Below are positions 44,039 to 51,714 of a DNA stretch of 64,000 nt, piece by piece. Each line of letters opens with the position of its first letter. The first letter of the stretch is position 1. Both the position numbers and the translations under genes were made by a program. Source of the DNA: Larkinella knui (lineage in GTDB: Bacteria > Bacteroidota > Bacteroidia > Cytophagales > Spirosomataceae); the NCBI RefSeq assembly GCF_003858645.1, contig NZ_RQJP01000001.1:124001-188000 (forward strand), read 5' to 3'. The notes beneath the pieces are model-generated. The model saw nothing but the letters and a program-made list of their open reading frames with translations, was not told the origin of the DNA and ran no database searches.

Positions 44039-44479
44039 ATGCTGCCACCTAATTTGTCTTTGAAAGGCCCCATTATTTCCATTGAGGATGACGAAGACGA
44101 CCAGTTCCTACTTGCGCAAGTTATTAAGCAGTTGGGAGTTACCAACGAAATACGATTTTTTTCCAACGGGCAGCTGGCATTGCATTATCTGGAAGACACG
44201 AAGGAACAGCCCTTTTTGATTCTTTGCGACATTAATATGCCCATTATGAACGGGCTGGAATTACGCAGACGGATCAACCGGAGCGAGTATTTACGCCAGA
44301 AATCCATTCCGTTTGTGCATTTAACCACTGCCGCCAGCCCTGAAATCATTCGGGAGGCTTACGAAGAATCCGTTCAGGGATTTTTCCAGAAAGCCTCTGA
44401 TTATGCCGGTTTCCAGCAGCAGATCAAACACCTGATTGAATACTGGCAAAATTGCCTGCATCCGAACAGCCAGTTTTGA
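44039..44479 (+). CDS. Single-domain response regulator (Rcp1-like)
   Basis: 146 aa made of one receiver domain. The acidic cluster is IEDDEDD (15-21), the phospho-acceptor Asp64 lies in LILCDINMPIMNG, the Thr switch in HLTTAASPE and the conserved Lys in FFQKASD. There is no output domain. This type, common in Cytophagales, carries phosphate from hybrid or phytochrome-like histidine kinases to other proteins. It is followed by a lipoprotein gene after about 250 bases; no kinase lies adjacent. ATG at 44023 is in another frame and closes after nine codons, so 44039 is the start. Confidence 0.88.
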   Translation: MLPPNLSLKGPIISIEDDEDDQFLLAQVIKQLGVTNEIRFFSNGQLALHYLEDTKEQPFLILCDINMPIMNGLELRRRINRSEYLRQKSIPFVHLTTAASPEIIREAYEESVQGFFQKASDYAGFQQQIKHLIEYWQNCLHPNSQF

Positions 44480-44732
44480 CCCTTTTCAACGCCGGTTCGG
44501 GCCGATGAAAGTGCCAGCTTCCGAAAAATCAGTTGGCGTGGTGGCGAAATCAGCGTCTGGGCCAATTCCTGCGCCATACAATTTCGGGTTTGAATCACCG
44601 TTTATTAAACGTCCGAAATGCGAAATCGCACCCCGGTGGAGCGGTTTCGGTTCAAACTACGACGTTACACTTCAAACTATCATGATTGGAACTACCGTTC
44701 TGAACCAGACGATCAAACCGTGCCGGCCATTT

Positions 44733-45398
44733 ATGCTCCGGAGCCTCTCCCTTATCAGCGTTCTTTTTATCTTTTGCGCGGTTTTGGGCTGTACCATGAA
44801 TGACGCTGCTCCGAAAGACGTTCCTTCAGACTTCATTGTGGGCTGGGGAGACAGCATGACCGAGGGGAGCCCCGGTAACTCGTATCTGATCGAGCTTCAA
44901 AAGCTAACGGGTTATCAGGTGGTAAATCAGGGAAAGTCGGGCGAAACCAGTACCAAAATTGCCCAGCGAATGCTGGCGGATAAAGAAAAACATGCCTACA
45001 ATACCATTATCTGGGTGGGTCGTAATAATTACCTGGAACCGGATAATGTAAAAGCCGACATTGCTGCCATGGTCAAGGCGCTGGGACATAAGCGGTATTT
45101 GGTATTGGGCATTCTCAACGGGAGTTTTGGGACCAACGAAGATGTGTTCGGTGCCGGCCATGAGGCCATCATGAAGCTGAATGGGGAACTGAGTACGCTG
45201 TATGGAGATCATTATATCAACATTCACGCCTATCTGCTGTCCCAATATGACCCTTCCAGTTACCTTGACATTATCGACCATACCGACGACATCGTGCCGC
45301 GTTCGCTGCGATCGGATCAGCTGCACCTCAATCAAAAAGGCAATCTGAAGGTTGCCGAACGGATCAAACAAAGCCTGGGTATACTGACCACGCCTTGA
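44733..45398 (+). CDS. SGNH/GDSL hydrolase lipoprotein
   Basis: 221 aa from the ATG at 44733; the frame is open further up, with another ATG at 44682, but the lipoprotein signal MLRSLSLISVLFIFCAVLGC fits the start at 44733. The SGNH blocks are visible: GWGDSMTEGSPGNS (Ser), QGKSGETSTK (Gly), IIWVGRNNYLEPD (Asn) and SDQLHLNQKG (Asp-x-x-His). It is an envelope-anchored esterase or lipase for an unknown ester, perhaps an acetylated glycan. The 253 bases before it hold no recognisable gene. Confidence 0.85.
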   Translation: MLRSLSLISVLFIFCAVLGCTMNDAAPKDVPSDFIVGWGDSMTEGSPGNSYLIELQKLTGYQVVNQGKSGETSTKIAQRMLADKEKHAYNTIIWVGRNNYLEPDNVKADIAAMVKALGHKRYLVLGILNGSFGTNEDVFGAGHEAIMKLNGELSTLYGDHYINIHAYLLSQYDPSSYLDIIDHTDDIVPRSLRSDQLHLNQKGNLKVAERIKQSLGILTTP

Positions 45399-45510
45399 TT
45401 TCGTACAAATTATTTTTTTTATCTTTTACGGCACGTACCTAAAAAAAATACAAAAACGGGAACAATCACTGGGGGTTGAGCGTCTTTAGAACAGAACCTC
45501 TTCCGCCGTT

Positions 45511-46746
45511 ATGACGCGCCGACAGTATTTTAGTGTGATCCTGATTTTAGGTACGCTCACGACCATCAGTCCTTTTTCGATCGACATGTATTTGCCGGGT
45601 TTTCCGGCTATTGCCAAAAGTCTGCACACCACCATCGACCAGGTTCAGCTTTCCCTGACGGCCTATCTGATCGGTATTTCGTTTGGCCAGCTGATCTATG
45701 GGCCGCTGCTCGACCGGTATGGCCGGAAGCTGCCGCTTTACGCGGGCCTGGTGCTGTATTTGCTGGCTTCCATCGGCTGTGCAACCACTACGTCGATTGA
45801 AACGCTGATTCTGATGCGGCTTTTGCAGGCGCTTGGTGGCTGTGTGGGGTTGGTAGCGGCCCAGGCTTTAGTGCGCGATCTGTTTCCGGTATCGCAGATT
45901 GCTCAGGTTTTCTCCCTGCTGACCCTGGTGGTCGCCGTTTCGCCCATGATTGCCCCAACGGTGGGCGGTTACGCAACGGTTGCCCTGGGCTGGCATTCCA
46001 TTTTCCTGATTCTGGCGGCCATCACGGCACTCATTCTGATTGCGATTTATTTTGTATTACCGGACGGCAAAAAGCCCGATCCTTCCCTGTCGCTGCGTCC
46101 CCGGGCGGTTATGGGCAGTTTTCTGACGGTCTTGAAACAACCCCAATTTCTGACGTATACGCTCGTCGGCGGTATTGCTACGTCGGCCCCCTTCGCCTAC
46201 ATTTCGGGCTCCCCCGACGTCTTTATGACTTTATATCGCGTTACAGAACAGCAATACGGCTGGGTTTTTGCTTTTCTGGCCATTGCCTTGATTGCGCCCA
46301 CGCAGCTGAATCATAGTTTGTTAAAGCGGTTTCGAAGCGAACAGATTATTCAGGCTACGCTGATCTACCAGTCGGTTGTGGGTCTGTTGATGGTTTGGGG
46401 CACCTGGGCGGGCTGGTTTGGGGTCTACGGGCTGATTGCCATGCTGTTTCTGTTTCTGAGTGGTCAGGGGTTAACCGGCCCTAATGCGTCGGCTCTTTCG
46501 CTGGCTCCTTTCACGCGTCACGCCGGGAGTGCTGCGGCTTTAATGGGAAGTTTTCGAATGGGTTTCGGAGCGGTGGTTTCCGCATCCGTCAGCCTGTTTC
46601 ATAACCACACCGCCCTGCCGATGGTGGGGATGATGATGGTTTGCGTGGTCAGTGGGCTGGCTATTTTTCTGCTGGGACAGCGGGTTATTCACTACCGCAA
46701 TAAGAAGGCTGGCAGGCAGGAATCGCTTTCGGAAGTGGCGTTGTAA
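45511..46746 (+). CDS. Bcr/CflA-family MFS drug-efflux transporter
   Basis: 411 aa with twelve hydrophobic helices. The first reads SPFSIDMYLPGFPAIAKSLH, then QVQLSLTAYLIGISFGQLIY, with the A-loop GPLLDRYGRKLPL and motif C-like region LVVAVSPMIAPTVGG; all are typical of the Bcr/CflA drug:H+ antiporter group. Members expel bicyclomycin, chloramphenicol and other compounds or small peptides; the actual substrate here is unknown. It ends in a shared hairpin with the convergent VOC gene. Confidence 0.92.
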   Translation: MTRRQYFSVILILGTLTTISPFSIDMYLPGFPAIAKSLHTTIDQVQLSLTAYLIGISFGQLIYGPLLDRYGRKLPLYAGLVLYLLASIGCATTTSIETLILMRLLQALGGCVGLVAAQALVRDLFPVSQIAQVFSLLTLVVAVSPMIAPTVGGYATVALGWHSIFLILAAITALILIAIYFVLPDGKKPDPSLSLRPRAVMGSFLTVLKQPQFLTYTLVGGIATSAPFAYISGSPDVFMTLYRVTEQQYGWVFAFLAIALIAPTQLNHSLLKRFRSEQIIQATLIYQSVVGLLMVWGTWAGWFGVYGLIAMLFLFLSGQGLTGPNASALSLAPFTRHAGSAAALMGSFRMGFGAVVSASVSLFHNHTALPMVGMMMVCVVSGLAIFLLGQRVIHYRNKKAGRQESLSEVAL

Positions 46747-46767
46747 GCAGAGCGTCTCCACCAGTTT

Positions 46768-46799
46768 AAAAGCCGTAACGGAATCCCGCTACGGCTTTT
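46768..46799. terminator. Bidirectional terminator between the efflux and VOC genes
   Basis: AAAAGCCGTA (46768-46777) pairs with TACGGCTTTT (46790-46799), loop 12 bases, with T residues beyond the stem on both strands. Convergent genes end at 46746 and 46827, so it serves both. Confidence 0.85.
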
Positions 46800-46826
46800 T
46801 CAGGTTCTACCGGAATCGGTTCCTGG

Positions 46827-47258
46827 TTACTTGCTGGCTTCGGCCACCGCCTGATGCTGCGGAATGGCATTCAGATCCATATAGGCTACTTCCCAAAGAT
46901 GGCCGTCAAGGTCCTCAAAACCGTGGCCATACATAAAACCCTGATCCTGTTTTTCATTGGGCACTTTGCCACCTGCCGCTAGGGCCTTGCTAACCAGCGA
47001 ATCAACTTCTTCGCGGCTTTCGGCGGAAAGGCAAATGATCGATTCGGTGGTTTGGGTAGCGTCGGCAATTTCCTTTTTGGTAAACGATTTGAAAAATGGC
47101 TCAACCAGCAGCATAACAAAAATGTCTTCGCTGATAATCATGCAGGTAGCGTTCTCATTCGTAAACTGCGGGTTGAAACTATAACCGAGTTTGGTAAAGA
47201 AGTCGACGGATTTGTTGAGGTCTTTAACGGGCAGGTTAACAAAAATTTTGGTTGCCAT
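46827..47258 (-). CDS. VOC-superfamily (glyoxalase/bleomycin resistance-type) protein
   Basis: 143 aa. The start KIFVNLPVKDLNKSVDFFTK followed by LGYSFNPQFTNENATCMII, and the end GFMYGHGFEDLDGHLWEVAY, are the paired beta-alpha-beta-beta-beta modules of VOC proteins. The final DxDGHxWEV Glu is a usual metal ligand. The group includes glyoxalases, dioxygenases and antibiotic-binding proteins; this YP_family-like branch is often called a lactoylglutathione lyase without proof. Cytoplasmic and single. Confidence 0.88.
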   Translation of the reverse strand: MATKIFVNLPVKDLNKSVDFFTKLGYSFNPQFTNENATCMIISEDIFVMLLVEPFFKSFTKKEIADATQTTESIICLSAESREEVDSLVSKALAAGGKVPNEKQDQGFMYGHGFEDLDGHLWEVAYMDLNAIPQHQAVAEASK

Positions 47259-47515
47259 TGTAGTTGAAGTTTAAAGTTTACCTGACAAAGGTACCTCCGG
47301 TATACGAATCCAGGCGTGTGTAAATGCGCCTACATGCGGGTCGATTGCGACTTTGTCAGAGCCTCTTTTTAACCCCTGAAAATGAGTCCAGTCCGGCCCC
47401 AAAAGCCGGGTTCTTTGCTCTTTTTCGAGTTCAGAGTTTCCTGGGGTGTTACCGGTTTTTAAACTATCGGCACTTAAGTGTGTCTATAGTTCATTCAACA
47501 TTAACACTGGAAGCC

Positions 47516-48043
47516 ATGAAAACGACACATAACAGTTTTATCCTGACCATTCTGGTTGTTCTGCTGACGGGTCATTCGATGTCGGCTCAAATTCTGAAAA
47601 GCTGGAGTACGCAGGCAAAAGGTGCGGCCATTGGAGCCGGTACCGGAGCAGCCGCCGGCGCCATCATCAATAAACGAAACCGCGTCGTTGGCGGGGTAAT
47701 CGGCGGAGTCGTAGGCGGGGCCGCCGGGTATGCTGTTGGCAAGCACATTGACAACAAACGGAAAAAAGCCGCCTGGGAAGAAGCCGGTCGACGGGCCGCC
47801 GAACGACCGCTCGCTGCGAACTCGGGTGCGGCTCCCTCGATCACGAAACGTACCGCCGTGGTTACGCGCCCCCCGGTTCCGGCCCCCAAACCGGTCGTTA
47901 GCGCAGTTCAGCCGGTTCAGGTTCCGGAAGCCGAGAATAATCCGGCTCTCTACATCCTGAATCAGGGTTACCTGCCCAATCCTTTCTACGGGAACCAGTC
48001 GGTACCGTACGGTATGACAGACTACCGTCAGAAAAGTTGGTAA
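47516..48043 (+). CDS. Exported glycine-zipper protein
   Basis: 175 aa from the ATG at 47516; the frame is open for 64 codons upstream but the signal peptide MKTTHNSFILTILVVLLTGH ending in SMSAQ fixes this start. Residues 38-80 are glycine-zipper repeats (AAIGAGTGAAAGAIINKRNR, VVGGVIGGVVGGAAGYAVGK), as in YMGG-type proteins and OmpA-associated small membrane proteins, which insert into or pack against membranes. A Pro/Ala-rich linker and the tail YLPNPFYGNQSVPYG follow. Probably outer-membrane-associated; function unknown. It is followed by an NTF2-like lipoprotein on the same strand. Confidence 0.8.
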   Translation: MKTTHNSFILTILVVLLTGHSMSAQILKSWSTQAKGAAIGAGTGAAAGAIINKRNRVVGGVIGGVVGGAAGYAVGKHIDNKRKKAAWEEAGRRAAERPLAANSGAAPSITKRTAVVTRPPVPAPKPVVSAVQPVQVPEAENNPALYILNQGYLPNPFYGNQSVPYGMTDYRQKSW

Positions 48044-48085
48044 CCGCTCAGGTGTTTATGTATCACCCTTAAAATCACAATCGCC

Positions 48086-48541
48086 ATGAAATCAGTCATT
48101 TCTCTGTTGTTGCTTGCTACGCTCAGTACGGCGTGTTCAACAACCACTCAACCCGTTACTGTTCAGGAACTAAACCGGCAGTTTATCAGCGCCTGGAATT
48201 CAAAGGAAGCCGATAAAATCATTGCTTTCCTGGCCGACGATGTGCAGTTTGTACAAGGCAGCAGCCACTGGCAGGGCAAGAGCGAAGTCGCCAGTAAATG
48301 GGTGCGGGCCACATTGCCAACCCTGGACGATTTAAAAACCTTCACGGTTAGTTCGGGAACCGATCAGCAAACCGCCTACGAAGCCGGTACATTTTCGGTG
48401 GATGTGTTGCCCGCAACCCCGGCAGAACCGCACGGAACGGGAGAGGGGAATTTTATGCTGCTCTGGAAAAAAGGGGCGGATAATGCCTGGAAGCTCAGTT
48501 ATGCTCAATTGGAAGACTTGCCAGTCCGGGTGAAGCAGTAA
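48086..48541 (+). CDS. NTF2-like (SnoaL/DUF4440-type) lipoprotein
   Basis: 151 aa. The lipobox is LATLSTACSTT. The rest is one NTF2-like cone: ELNRQFISAWNSKEADKIIA, FLADDVQFVQGSSHWQGKSE, then GEGNFMLLWKKGADNAWKLS. Such domains bind small hydrophobic molecules or act as ketosteroid-isomerase-like enzymes; DUF4440 members in Bacteroidota are mostly of unknown role. It begins 42 bases after the glycine-zipper gene, and ends before a hairpin. Confidence 0.85.
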   Translation: MKSVISLLLLATLSTACSTTTQPVTVQELNRQFISAWNSKEADKIIAFLADDVQFVQGSSHWQGKSEVASKWVRATLPTLDDLKTFTVSSGTDQQTAYEAGTFSVDVLPATPAEPHGTGEGNFMLLWKKGADNAWKLSYAQLEDLPVRVKQ

Positions 48542-48571
48542 CGGATTCACTTGTAAAATATAGTACTTTTC

Positions 48572-48613
48572 AACGCCTGTCACGACAACCCGGATCCTGT
48601 CGTGGCAGGCGTT
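48572..48613 (+). terminator. Hairpin after the NTF2-like gene
   Basis: AACGCCTGTCACGACA (48572-48587) and TGTCGTGGCAGGCGTT (48598-48613) pair over 16 bp with a single mismatch and a 10-base loop. No T-run follows, so rho-independent action is uncertain. Confidence 0.6.
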
Positions 48614-48698
48614 GCGTGTTTATCCCCAATATCAACCACCCAACCCGGTATTTTTGCCGCCAAAGTACTATGCATAGCAAGGTACCTTATGGATTTAC

Positions 48699-48706
48699 TA
48701 CCTTTG
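48699..48706 (+). promoter_or_regulatory. Possible -7 promoter box before the small secreted protein
   Basis: TACCTTTG fits TAnnTTTG and lies 68 bases ahead of the ATG at 48774. No clear -33 TTG was found at the normal distance. Confidence 0.3.
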
Positions 48707-48773
48707 ATTCATCAAACCGGCTGGAAACCAGCGGTACCAGTAAAAACGCTAACATCCATAAACAACAACTACG

Positions 48774-49169
48774 ATGAAAACCTTATTTGCTTCCGCTCTG
48801 CTTGCTCTGACTCTGGGTACGGCTTCCCTCGCCTGGGCCGACGACAACAAAGAAAACGCGGAAGCGAAGTCCACTTTTCAATCGGCGGTATATCCGGTGA
48901 TCAACAGCATGAAGGTAAGCGTGAATGTCAGCAAAGCGAAAGACAGCAAAGTCAATGTCCGGTTGGTAAACGAAGCGGGCCAGACGCTTACGGTGCTTAA
49001 GTTGGGGAAAGACAATGAGTCGTCGACCATCCGGTTTGATATGAACAACCTCGAAGACGGTATTTACAAAGTTGAAGTATCGGACGGTTCCAGAACCGAA
49101 GTTAAAACGGTAAAAGTACAAACCAGCACGCCCGTTTTGGAACCACGCCGTGAAGTCAGTTTGAACTGA
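48774..49169 (+). CDS. Small exported beta-sandwich-like protein
   Basis: 131 aa with a signal peptide (MKTLFASALLALTLGTASLA, cut after AWA). The mature part resembles the T9SS sorting-domain fold in sequence pattern (VNVRLVNEAGQTLTVLKLGK, IRFDMNNLEDGIYKVEVSDG), including the LEDGIYKVEV strand, but it is not at the end of a larger protein and the terminal Arg/Lys-rich strand differs. Many Cytophagales genomes carry such free-standing small proteins. Function unknown; export to the periplasm or surface is likely. Confidence 0.75.
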   Translation: MKTLFASALLALTLGTASLAWADDNKENAEAKSTFQSAVYPVINSMKVSVNVSKAKDSKVNVRLVNEAGQTLTVLKLGKDNESSTIRFDMNNLEDGIYKVEVSDGSRTEVKTVKVQTSTPVLEPRREVSLN

Positions 49170-49317
49170 GGGAGGTCAATTCTTTACGATTTGATAACCC
49201 GGGAACAGCGGAATTCGGCGTAAATTTGTATTTCTTTCGTATTCTCATGTTCATTGGGTATTTCAGACAGTCTGAGGATTTCCGACAGATTCTGTTTCCG
49301 CAATTTAGAAGACTAGC

Positions 49318-49352
49318 AACCCATCCCGACGCCTTGCCGGGATGGGTTTTTT
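49318..49352 (+). terminator. Strong rho-independent terminator
   Basis: AACCCATCCCG (49318-49328) pairs perfectly with CGGGATGGGTT (49338-49348), loop nine bases, followed by TTTTTT to 49352. It lies about 150 bases after the secreted protein gene and faces the convergent gene ending at 49409. Bases 49170-49317 hold nothing recognisable. Confidence 0.85.
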
Positions 49353-49408
49353 AGTAGTGGGCCGGAGTTTCGTCAGTGCAGGCGGTTTTCTAAACGGCAG
49401 TGAACCAC

Positions 49409-49894
49409 TTAGTTTCCGGCAACCCGGTAGTGCAAATGCCGGACTTCCGACTGAAAAACCGCAAGGTGCTGCGAAAGTGCCGGTGTTGGAGATTTTCGGA
49501 GGAGTAGCTGCCTGAATTCCAGGCATTGATCCAGCAGGGCGGTGCGCGTATCGGTCGGATTTGCTTCGGTGAACGATGGGTCGGATAACGATAACAGCGA
49601 AACCGCCTGAGTCTGTTGCCGGACTTGCTCAGTCAGGTTCAGCAGCACGGTTTCCGATTCCTGAGCCGTGAGGGCCTGCCGCAAAAGATTTACCGACGAG
49701 TCGAGTGACGCAATGGATTGGAGATGAAGTTGCCGGAATTCGCGGTCGATTCGATGGGTGGGCCGGCTGATTGGCGGTGGTGTTGCCAGACGGGAAAACC
49801 GCCAGGCCCCCCAGCCAGCCAGCATCATGAGCAATCCCAACCAGAATGCCTGATTGAGTCGGCGGAGGAACAGGTCACGTAAAGATTGAGTCAC
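49409..49894 (-). CDS. Single-span membrane protein of unknown function
   Basis: 161 aa. One hydrophobic helix near the N-terminus (AFWLGLLMMLAGWGAWRFS) follows a basic start, so the remainder faces the periplasm. The outer part is helical and Gln/Leu-rich (RIDREFRQLHLQSIASLDSS, LTEQVRQQTQAVSLLS, LLDQCLEFRQLLLRK), perhaps a coiled coil resembling the sensor stalk of a signalling protein without a kinase. No family recognised. It is divided from the next gene by a bidirectional terminator and has no obvious partner. Confidence 0.6.
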   Translation of the reverse strand: MTQSLRDLFLRRLNQAFWLGLLMMLAGWGAWRFSRLATPPPISRPTHRIDREFRQLHLQSIASLDSSVNLLRQALTAQESETVLLNLTEQVRQQTQAVSLLSLSDPSFTEANPTDTRTALLDQCLEFRQLLLRKSPTPALSQHLAVFQSEVRHLHYRVAGN

Positions 49895-49983
49895 GCAGCA
49901 GGGTTCGAATGGTTGCGTAAAGGTCTGCTTGGGAAATGACCTCAGCGTGAACGCAATGTGAACGGTTTGCGAAGTTTTTAGCC

Positions 49984-50025
49984 AAAAAGACCGCCCGAAA
50001 GACGAATCTTCCGGGCGGTCTTTTT
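49984..50025. terminator. Bidirectional terminator
   Basis: AAAAAGACCGCCCG (49984-49997) pairs with CGGGCGGTCTTTTT (50012-50025); the stem continues inward with one mismatch. Five T residues follow on each strand. It ends the leftward Lys-rich gene (stop at 50044) and isolates the gene at 49409-49894. Confidence 0.9.
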
Positions 50026-50043
50026 ACGCAGTGGGTTGGTGCA

Positions 50044-50250
50044 TCAGACGGCCTCAGGCTTCTGTGCTTTCTTGACCTTGTGCTTTTTCTTTTCTTCCTT
50101 TTTAGTGACTTTGATCAGTTTGGCCGCCAGCTTTTTCGCCGATTGCTGGATGATCTTTTTTACTTTTTTCGACTGCTCACCAATTTCAGCCAATTTCGAT
50201 TCGACAGAACTTGATATTTCGGTAGCCAGTACCTTTTTTTTGGCTTTCAT
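50044..50250 (-). CDS. Lys-rich histone H1-like small protein
   Basis: 68 aa, about one third Lys. It starts MKAKKKVLATEISSSVES, passes through a helical middle (AEIGEQSKKVKKIIQQSAKK) and ends in KKEEKKKHKVKKAQK. Composition and build are those of small basic proteins often labelled histone H1-like in Bacteroidota, which may bind DNA or RNA. The ATG (50248-50250) follows a 182-base AT-rich spacer that carries an 11-base direct repeat at 50333-50349. The gene ends in a strong terminator, so it is monocistronic and perhaps highly expressed. Confidence 0.75.
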   Translation of the reverse strand: MKAKKKVLATEISSSVESKLAEIGEQSKKVKKIIQQSAKKLAAKLIKVTKKEEKKKHKVKKAQKPEAV

Positions 50251-50332
50251 ATAAGGTGGTTGTTTGACGCTAAATCGTGTACACGAAAAAATCTACAAAC
50301 AAATACAAAAAAATAGCGGTAAACAAAAGCGG

Positions 50333-50349
50333 TATGTTAAGTTTCTGTT
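50333..50349. promoter_or_regulatory. TTAACA-N5-TTAACA direct repeat (OmpR/PhoB-like site)
   Basis: On the minus strand TTAACA (50344-50349), five bases, TTAACA (50333-50338): an 11-base-period direct repeat, the form bound by dimers of OmpR/PhoB-type regulators. It lies 83 bases upstream of the Lys-rich protein ATG. A second example is at 51684-51700. The regulator is unknown. Confidence 0.4.
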
Positions 50350-50432
50350 AAGGTTTTGGGCTTTTGCAGAAAAGAAATGACCCCAAAAATGCGTTTTCGA
50401 TCCTGCATCAATCCCCTCTTTTCGTAGCCGAT

Positions 50433-51575
50433 TTAGCGAAGGTTCGCAGCCGTAGTCAGGGCTCCGGACCGTCGGCCGGGCTTTTCTTTCGAGTCAACCG
50501 CCCGGTTTATGGCTGCCAGAAATAAGTAATAACCCTGACCATACCAGGCCCGGAATCGCTCGCTGACCGCCGGATCATAGCGGGGTATGAAATCAAGCAA
50601 ACGGCTTAAATCGAAGGTATCGGACGGCACGCCCACCCCGGCCCGCTGTCCATCGAGCGCATTGCAAGCCTGTTCAAAATGGTTCGGTTGTGGAATCATA
50701 AGCACCGGTTTACCCAAATAAAAAGCTTCGCAAACGGATTCAAAACCGGCAGTGGTCACCACGGCCCGGCAGCTCTGCATGGCATCCAGGAAACGCTGGC
50801 CATTAATGGCGTGGTAGGTCAGCGTGGCATCGATCCGTTCTTCCGCAGCCTGGGTTCCCGAATGGAAACAACGCATGGGAAGATCCGGATGGCGTTGATG
50901 CGCCTTCACGAGTTGGGCCACCAGACCCGGATGCGTAGTGTAAGCCAGGAAAAAATCGCCGGTGGTCGGGTTTCGTTCGATCGCTTCCCGACGCAGGAGC
51001 GGTGGTACCACCCGCAACCGGCGTTTTGAAACATCCGGCTGCTGATCGAAAGACAACGCCAGCAATTCGCGGGCCCCCCAGGCGGTGAGAAGCGACGTTA
51101 ATTTGAAAAGCGCCCGGTCGATGGGTTGGCCCGCCGGGAATTGAAACCGGGGATGAAACGCCAGGTACTGGTGGGCAATGCAGATCATAGGTACTCGCGG
51201 GCGGTAGAATCCGTAGGTCAACCCGCCCAGTAATTCATAAAAATTGACGACAAGGTCGGGCTTGAGCGATTCGATGGCGTCCCGAATCTGACGCATACTT
51301 TGGTGGTAGAGCCGGAAATGCCGGAGGGCATTCAAAGCGGTTCTGGAAGGTTGAAGCGCGTTGGTTTGCGTATGATAAACCAGACCCGGGCTCGGCAGGG
51401 GCGTGATCGGTGCCGGAAACTGTTCGCTGAAAAAGGCGGGTGCGGGGCGGTTTTGGGTGACACCCACCAAGGCCCCAACCACCTCATGGCCAGCGGTTTC
51501 GACCAACTGCGCGAACGAAAGCGCCTGCGTCAGGTGGCCACGCCCTTCTCCCTGTACCAGAAACAAAATACGCAT
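50433..51575 (-). CDS. Glycosyltransferase (GT-B fold, UDP-glycosyl/glucuronosyl type)
   Basis: 380 aa. The N-terminus MRILFLVQGEGRGHLTQALS and LVETAGHEVVGALVG is a GT-B Rossmann start of the MurG/MGD kind; the C-terminal donor site reads FLDAMQSCRAVVTTAGFESV, CEAFYLGKPVLMIPQPNHFE and QACNALDGQRAGVG, the E/Q-rich loop of family 1/28 enzymes. It would transfer a sugar to a lipid or small acceptor at the inner membrane. It diverges from the beta-glucosidase gene with 139 bases between, so both may act on the same glycoside or glycolipid. Acceptor unknown. Confidence 0.88.
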   Translation of the reverse strand: MRILFLVQGEGRGHLTQALSFAQLVETAGHEVVGALVGVTQNRPAPAFFSEQFPAPITPLPSPGLVYHTQTNALQPSRTALNALRHFRLYHQSMRQIRDAIESLKPDLVVNFYELLGGLTYGFYRPRVPMICIAHQYLAFHPRFQFPAGQPIDRALFKLTSLLTAWGARELLALSFDQQPDVSKRRLRVVPPLLRREAIERNPTTGDFFLAYTTHPGLVAQLVKAHQRHPDLPMRCFHSGTQAAEERIDATLTYHAINGQRFLDAMQSCRAVVTTAGFESVCEAFYLGKPVLMIPQPNHFEQACNALDGQRAGVGVPSDTFDLSRLLDFIPRYDPAVSERFRAWYGQGYYLFLAAINRAVDSKEKPGRRSGALTTAANLR

Positions 51576-51683
51576 GAACGGATGGGTTTACGGTTTCGGG
51601 AGTGAAATTAGATTCCAGAGGTTACATGAATTTTACGGCCAGATTATCAATCGTCGGTCCTGGAACGGCTTTCTGGCTTTTTC

Positions 51684-51700
51684 TTAATACTTTCTTAACA
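51684..51700. promoter_or_regulatory. TTAATA-N5-TTAACA direct repeat
   Basis: TTAATA (51684-51689), five bases, TTAACA (51695-51700), the same 11-base period and sequence as the site at 50333-50349. It lies only 14 bases ahead of the beta-glucosidase ATG and 109 bases from the divergent glycosyltransferase start, so it may serve the latter. Confidence 0.35.
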
Positions 51701-51714
51701 GACCATACCGTCTG

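Noticed and set aside
48774-49169. Type IX secretion sorting domain of a larger truncated protein
   Set aside because: It has its own signal peptide, start and length, and no larger frame precedes it, so it is annotated as a free-standing small protein.
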